This document shows, in pieces, positions 58,301-64,000 of a stretch of 64,000 nt of DNA. The DNA lies in NCBI GenBank assembly GCA_928212115.1, contig CAKMRJ010005745.1:97796792-97860791 (forward strand), in the 5' to 3' direction. Origin of the DNA: Lactuca virosa (taxonomy: Eukaryota; Streptophyta; Magnoliopsida; Asterales; Asteraceae). Every line of letters starts with the position of its first letter. Positions within the stretch are counted from its first letter, which is position 1. The position numbers were made by a program, and so were the translations under genes. Under the pieces are notes generated by a model. The model was given only the letters and a program-made list of their open reading frames with translations. It had not been told where the DNA came from and searched no databases.

Positions 58301-59431
58301 GGGTGTGCGGACGGGCAGAATCAGCCGGAATGTCATGGGGGCCCTCCTGTTGAGAGGGGGCACTGACTTTGGTTTTCTTTTTGGCCTTAGGTTTGGTGGG
58401 TGAGGCCTTTTGTTTGGCCGGTTGCTTAACCTTGGGTCCGGACTTAGTGTGAGTGGCCTCTTCCGGAGTAGGCTCAACTGAGACCGGGGCAGGCTGTGTT
58501 GGGTCGAACACAACCGAGGTCTTAAGATGGTGTTTCAAAAAGGGAGATCCGGAATGAATGAGGGCCAACATATTGTCCGAAAGTCGTCTGACCAGACCAA
58601 ATATGATTGGTCCGGAATTTTGTAAGTCTTAACAAGTTTGAAAGATACACATACCTACGGAAGAATGGTGCTCACCGGAATGGGGACGTTAAGTTCCTTA
58701 GAGATCTGTTCAATCGTCAAGGCCCAAAATCTAGGGCTCAAAATCTCGTTCGGTTTCCTCTTGATGGCAAATTTGCAAAAGTCTTGCCATAACACTTCCG
58801 GAAGGTCGACATCATTGTTTCGTCCGGAATAGATGCTGAATACCACATTCAGCCAATCCTTGCTGAGGGTATCAGTGCCGCCGTGCTTGCCCGATAATCC
58901 ACGGATGATGAAGTGCATAAGGACGGTCCAGAGCCCTGAAACTGCAGTCTTCTTAAAATCCTTTGCCCTATAGTCTTCATTGTATCCGATGAAGTTAAGA
59001 AACGTCTGGAACTCTTCAGCAGTTGGTTCCACCACTTTGAAACCAGCAGGGTTTGGTGAAATTTCAATGGCCTTGAGAAAGGTTGCTTTGTAGACAGGAA
59101 TGGGGCGATCATCGATGATGGAGGCTAACAAAACATCATCTTCAAGTTTGATGCTAGTGAATGCACGATGAATATGAGAAAGAGGGAGTGGAGGATCTGG
59201 GATTTTGGTAAGTGGAATGGAGAGAGGATGATGAGCAAGGAACTCAAATATGATCCTGATTGATTCGTCGTAGTCAAGAGGGTTTAAGGAAAACCATTGG
59301 GTAGTGTCCCTAAGAAAGGGTTCTTGATCTGCCGACGATGATGATCCCTTCAATCCTTTCGATGATTTCTTCCTGGCGATGGATTTCTTCGGAGTTTGAG
59401 CAGTTGAAGCTTGGATCTTGGAGGACTCCAT
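55331..59431 (-). pseudogene. SIRE-type third ORF (env-like position), broken
   Basis: ATG at 59431 opens a frame (MESSKIQASTAQTPKKS) with a Lys/Ser-rich start. A globular domain follows (58.7-59.3 kb; QWFSLNPLDYDESIRIIFEF, FLNFIGYNEDYRAKDFKKTA, RGLSGKHGGTDTLSKDW, ILSPRFWALTI). After a frameshift near 58650 comes a Pro/Ser/Thr/Lys-rich region (58571-57900), an acidic patch, a coiled-coil-like stretch (57.4-57.15 kb; VTELNSKLDQKVSGLDSKLD) and a C-terminal region (57112-55331) with in-frame stops at 56258, near 56203 and near 55970. SIRE elements are known to carry an ORF downstream of pol, often called env-like. I see no signal peptide or membrane segment, so an envelope role is not supported by this sequence. 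The stop lies just before the polypurine tract. Confidence 0.7.
57234..57329. repeat. 80 bp near-tandem duplication in the third ORF
   Basis: CAATGGTGTGTTTCAG occurs at 57234 and again at 57314, and GGGCTTCTCTCTCTGCTAT / GGGCTTCCCTCTCTGCTAT lie side by side at about 57277-57313. The duplication shifts the frame of the coiled-coil part. Confidence 0.7.
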
Positions 59432-60377
59432 TGATAAAAGATGATGAAGGCTTGAAGAACACGAAGAACTGTGAGGGTTTTAGAGAGGTTTGAGAATTGA
59501 GAGAGCGTAAAGAGGTAAAGGTAAATGTGAAAAAGTATTTATAGATAGGAAAAGTCGGGTCGGGTCGAAAAAGGGTAATGATGAGGATCCGAGATCCATT
59601 GGGTCGCATTTAATGTTGGGACAATTAGATTAGACAAGTGAGGTGAAAGGGCAAGGCAATTGGTCTAAAAAAGGGGAATGTAACCGTCAATTCGTTTTCC
59701 ATTTTAGAGGGCGTGCAATCGTGTCACGCAAATCGAGGAAGACTGGGTAAGGATCTTCCTAAAAAGTAACCGTTGAGAAAAACCGTTTCACCTTATTACC
59801 TCTTGGTATTCCGGATGAATTGTTCCGTACAGGGCATGATCCGGAAGATAAAAGAAATGTTCCGGAATATATATGATAAAAAGGGTTTCCGGAACAATTT
59901 TGAAAATTCCGGAGCACATTTGAAAATTCCGGAGCATTTTTGAAAATTCCGGAGCAAGTTTAAAATTCCGGAGCAAGTCTAAAATTCCGGAGCACTTTTG
60001 AATTTCCGGAGCACTTTTGAATTTCCGGAGCACTTTTGAAAATTCTGGAGCACTTTTGAATTTCCGGAGCACTTTTGAAAATTCCGCTCTGCAAGTTTAA
60101 AATTCTGGAGCAAATTTTGGAATTCCGGAGCACATTTTGAAATTCCGAAGCACATTTCCTTTTCCTGAGTGGATTTCCGGAAAGAGTTCCGAAATGGTGA
60201 TCAGGATGATGGTCGGTCTTGATAGTCGTGAAGAAGAGAATGAACTGTACAACTTAAGAAACTCAAGGGATAATCAGTAAAAAAGACAGGTAAAAGGATC
60301 CTATGTATTTAGAGGGAAAATAGTTCCGAAGCAAAAATAAATGAGTTCGGAGCATATTTTTCTTCTGAATACTTCTA
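59432..60377 (-). repeat. Spacer between pol and third ORF, with TTCCGGAGCA tandem array
   Basis: The core array at about 59887-60170 has some 13 units of 20-24 bp built on TTCCGGAGCACTTTTGAAAA with small variations. The flanks are also rich in TTCCGGAA and TCCGGA. Short open frames here are a by-product of the repeat. Non-coding RNA structure or a CpG-rich regulatory block are possible roles. Confidence 0.8.
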
Positions 60378-63300
60378 TCAAAGAGAACATGTCTCCTGAA
60401 AGAATTGAGGATCAGGCATCATCATACCCATTTTGTTCAGAAAACCATTGAATTTGTTTTCGTCTAATGCCTTAGTAAAGACATCGGCAATTTCATCGTC
60501 AGATGGAACAAAAATAAGTTCGATGTTACCATTTAGAACATGATCTTTAATAAAGTGGTACCGAATGTCAATGTGCTTCGTCATGGAGTGCTAAATTGGA
60601 TTGTGTGAGATTGCAATGGCACTTTGAGGGATCACAGTAGATAGGAATGCATTGAAATTGGTAACCATAATCCAAGAGTTGAGATTTCATCCAGAGAAAT
60701 TGAGAGGTACAGGTAGCAGCAGCAATGTATTCAGCTTCGACTGTAGAGAGAGCAATGCGGTTCTGTTTCTTGGATGACCAGCTGACTAAACAACCACGTA
60801 GGAATTGACATCCTCCTGATGTACTCTTCCTATCAAGTTGAAGACCACCATAGTTCGAATCAGAGTAAGCTTGCAGAAGGAAACTTTCATTTGCTGGATA
60901 CCAGATTCCGAGGTTCTTTGTACCTTTGAGGTACCAGAATATTTGTTTCACAGCCAAAAGATGAGACATCTTCGGATTGACTTGAAATATGGCACATAAG
61001 CATGTTGAGAACATTATGTCCAGACGACTTGCAGTGAGATAGAGTAAGGATCCAATCATTCCACGATACTTCTTTTCATCTACTGAAACACCCGAAGGGT
61101 CGGCAAAGATTTTGTGACCGAAGCCCATAGGTACCTTGGCTGAGGCACAGGTGTCCATAGAGTATTTCTTGAGAAGTTCATAAATGTACTTCTCTTGGTG
61201 AATGAAAATACCTTTGTTAGTCTGTTTGACTTGAAGGCCAAGAAAGAAGCTTAATTCTCGATTCATGCTCATTTGGAACGACTGACCATAAGTTTGGCAA
61301 AATCAGCAAACATAGATGAATCCGTAGAACCAAAAATGATGTCGTCCACATAAATTTGTACCAGCATGAGATGCTTTCCATTTGATCTTCGAAATAGAGT
61401 GGGATCAAGTATACCTCTTTGAAAACCTGAGCGTTTGAGAAAATCGGTAAGTGTCTCGTACCAAGCCCGAGGAGCTTGCTTGAGTCCGTAGACAGCCTTT
61501 CGGAGTTTATAACAGTAGTTCGGAAAGGAAAGATTAATAAATCCGGAAGGCTGTTGAAGGTATACTTCAGTGTCAAGTTCACCATTAAAAAAAGCACTCT
61601 TAACATCCATTTGATAAACTTTAAAACCTTTGTGGGCTGCATAAGCAAGAAAGATTCTGATAGCTTCAAGTCGTGCAACATGAGAAAATGTCTCGTCGTA
61701 GTCAAGACCTTCAATTTGAGTGAAACCTTTTGCTACGAATCTAGCCTTATTTCGGATGATAACTCCTGCATCTTCTAGCTTGTTGCGAAATACCCATCTT
61801 GTACCAACAATGGGGTGATGTTGAGGAGGAGGTACGAGAGTCCAGACTTCATTTCGGTCAAATTCTGCCAGTTCTTCTTGCATGGCTGTAATCCAATCAA
61901 CATGCTCTAATGCTTCCTTGATGGATTTGGGTTCAACCATGGATATGAATGCTGAAAAATGGCATTCATTTTGGATGTTGGTAGCTGAGCGAGTTTGTAC
62001 ACCAACATTCAGATTGCCTATTACTTGGTTTGGAGGATGATCCTTCGTCCAAACATGCAATCGAGGGAGTTCTTGTGCAGCGGAGGATCCTACATCAACC
62101 GTAGAATTGATTTGCTCCCCATGAATGATTTGAATATTGGGATGATGCTCCCCCTGAACTTCTGAACCGGAGAGGTTTACATCATCATCGGAAGGAAACT
62201 CAAAGAAATTTTCGTTTTCATCAATGTTGAGAGGACTTGAGTCATCGAAATCAGCAGCTGCATCTTGGAAGCCATCCACATTTGATTCAAGAGAGGGATT
62301 TGCATTATTCTCCCCCTCAACCTAAGAAGGTTGAAATGGTTCGGAATCAAATGGAGGGAGGCTCGGAAGAGGACCGGAAAGGTTGTGAGAAACTGGCGCT
62401 TCTGAAGGAGGAATTGGGATGGTCGTGATCGAGATTCGGAATCAAGAGCTATTTCGGAAGGACCAAAGATGGTTTCAAAGTCAACCTCGAGAATGGTTTG
62501 AGGGTTCGGACATCCTGGCGGAGGAGCATCAGACTCCATGATATGAGTTGTGATGTGAGTGGGGCCATAATTTCGAACAAAGTTGTCATCAAAGGTAATA
62601 TCGAAGCTTTCTTCCAGAAGACGAGTTCTTCGGTTGAGAACTCTGTAAGCCTTGGATTTTGAAGAGTACCCTAGAAAGATGGCTTCATCAGATTTAGGTT
62701 GGAACTTTGTAAGCTGATCACGGTTGTTTTTGATGAAGCATCTGCATCCGAAGACATGTAGGAATGAGATCGTTCGCTTTCGACCATTCATTACTTCGTA
62801 TGGTGTCATGTTGAGCCGTCGATTGATAATACTTCGGTTTTGAGTGAAGCAAGAAGTGGATACAGCTTCAGCCCAAAGTTAGAGTGGAAGGTTTGCATAG
62901 TTCAGCATGGATCGAGCAGCTTCAACGAGTGTTCTATTGTGTGTCTTTCAACTACACCATTTTGTTGTTGAGTGTAGGGAGTTGAGAAGTTGTGATTGAT
63001 TCCTTTTTCTGTGAGGAACTTCTCAATGATGGAATTAACAAATTCCGAACCATTATCACTTCGGATTCTTCTGACCGGGAGTTTGATAAGAACTTCTATT
63101 CCTTTGATAAAATTGATGAGCTCAGAGGCTGTTTCGGATTTCAGCCTTAGGAAGAAGACCCAGGTGAACCTTGTAAAATCATCAACAATCACAAGAATGT
63201 ATTTCATATGATGAAGAATTTCTACAGTGGATGGTCCACAAAGATCAATGTGTAGAAGTTCTAAGGGATCCGAAATGGATTTTTCGATGATAACAGTATG

Positions 63301-63970
63301 ACCCTTCTTTGATTGCTTACCACACTCGCATGCAGCACATAATTGATCATTTTCGAACTTGAGAAGAGGTAAACCTCTTACCATTTCACCTGAAACAAGA
63401 TCATTCATATAACGAAAGTTCAGATGTGCAAGCCTTCGGTGCCATAACCAACTAACGTCAGGAACAACTTTGGAGAGAAGGCAGAGTTGTGGTTTGCCAA
63501 TGATCATATTGATGTCAAGTGGGTACATGTTTTTGTTGTGAAGAGACTTTCTCAAACATTCTTTTTGGTCTTCAGTCATCACATAAATGTATTTTTTGCA
63601 AAATTCCACACGTCGGCTTGAGTCAGTGAGCTGAGCAACACTTATCAAATTATATTTCAGGTCAGCCACATAAGCAACATGTGAAATAGAGAAGTTTTCA
63701 TTGGTGAGAGTTCCATAACCACGAATTTGAGAATTTGAGTTGTTGCCATATGTCACGTAACCAGCATTTGGAGAGAGCTTTAAATCTCGCAGAAAGTCCT
63801 TCTACCCCGTCATGTGAATGGAGCAAGCACTATCCATATACCTTATTGTTTCTTGCTCCGAAGCACAAAGTGCCTACAAAATTAGTTAGCAATGGAGTTT
63901 TTAGGCTCCGAGTTAGACTTTGGGACGTAGGCATGGACTTTGGACTTTGATTGTGACTTTGGAACAACTA
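60378..63970 (-). pseudogene. pol: SIRE-like pol: protease, integrase, RT, RNase H, broken
   Basis: In minus-strand order: protease-like RYMDSACSIHMTG near 63835-63806 (DSA where DSG is usual) followed by a TAG. GAG-pre-integrase: LWHRRLAHLNFRYMNDL and CAACECGKQ give the HHCC finger. Integrase: LLHIDLCGPSTVE (Asp), IRSDNGSEFVN (Asp) and NGVVER (Glu). A 2 bp insertion near 62940 shifts the frame, and a stop lies near 62880. RT runs from about 62279 (EFDRNEVWTLVPPPQ, VYQMDVKSAFFNGELDTEVY, YGLKQAPRAWYETLTDF, QIYVDDIIFGSTDSS) with a frameshift near 61270. RNase H: AYSDSNYGGLQLDRKSTSGG (Asp), ALSTVEAEYIAAA (Glu), then a frameshift near 60600 and IDIRYHFIKDHVLNG and ADVFTKALDENKF. It ends at 60378. 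Confidence 0.85.
62113..62322 (-). other. Polypurine motifs in the integrase-RT linker of the right SIRE-like element
   Basis: On the minus strand, GTTGAGGGGGAGAAT (about 62322-62310), GTTCAGGGGGAGCAT (about 62158-62146) and a weaker CATGGGGAGCAAA (about 62125-62113) lie in the linker between integrase and RT. That is the same place as the four TTGAGGGGGAGCA copies of the other SIRE-like element (19911-20036). Confidence 0.5.
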
Positions 63971-64000
63971 CGTGTTTCTTGGTGAGATTACTTGAATTCT

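Larger units (their letters stand above)
54624..64000 (-). mobile_element. SIRE-like Ty1/copia element with third ORF (runs off right edge)
   Basis: In minus-strand order from the edge: end of gag/protease (64000-63800), integrase, RT, RNase H (to 60378), a repeat-rich spacer, a 4.1 kb third ORF (59431-55331), polypurine tract (55309-55296) and 3' LTR (55295-54624). This is the SIRE/Maximus layout. The left target-duplication candidate is AAGGG (54619-54623), inside the RNase H of the plus-strand copia element. All ORFs have lesions, but fewer than in the SIRE-like element at 15-32 kb. Confidence 0.85.

Noticed and set aside
58028..58513. Pro-rich 161-codon frame overlapping the third ORF
   Set aside because: It is an alternate-frame shadow of the Pro/Ser/Thr/Lys-rich region at 58571-57606.

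Overview
This window looks like an intergenic block from a large flowering-plant nuclear genome. It is AT-rich, holds no intact host gene, and is built almost wholly from LTR retrotransposons, most of them broken and several inserted into one another. Initiator-Met tRNA primer-binding sites (TGGTATCAGAGC and TGGTATCGGAGCC), UBN2-type copia Gag, SIRE-type copia Pol with a third ORF, and Tekay-like gypsy LTRs all fit a dicot. The style of the SIRE third ORF and of the leader motifs suggests Asteraceae (a lettuce or sunflower relative); that assignment is inference.
Layout. 1-3.49 kb: 5' end of a minus-strand Ty3/gypsy element with a 2.6 kb LTR full of tandem repeats, inserted in an older copia leader and LTR (3.49-4.55 kb). 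4.55-14.8 kb: decayed copia fragments (RNase H, Gag, a minus-strand Pol), a probable plastid rpoC1 scrap and a dead Agenet/DUF724-like gene. 14.8-32.4 kb: a dead plus-strand SIRE-like copia element (LTR, long Gag, integrase, RT, RNase H), split inside RT by a 9,965 bp minus-strand insertion (20780-30744) with 757 bp LTRs and an AAAAC target duplication. The insertion carries only a broken gag plus non-coding DNA, including a 2.25 kb tandem duplication. 32.4-37.65 kb: the 3' half of a relative of that insertion, itself carrying a solo LTR. 37.65-44.1 kb: intergenic DNA with a hAT-type MITE, microsatellites, an LTR relic and a decayed minus-strand coding-like stretch. 44.1-64 kb: a four-layer nest. 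A gypsy element (+) is split by a gag-only-family element (-), which is split by a gag-pol copia element (+), which is split by a second SIRE-like element (-) running off the right edge.
How the parts relate. The gag-only element and the gag-pol copia element at 48.7 kb share LTR type and length, PBS type, leader motifs and Gag zinc knuckle. The simplest reading is a non-autonomous derivative and a relative of its helper. The right-hand SIRE element carries a 4.1 kb third ORF (now broken) between pol and the 3' LTR. No element here has an intact coding capacity. Coordinates of decayed features are hand-read and approximate.
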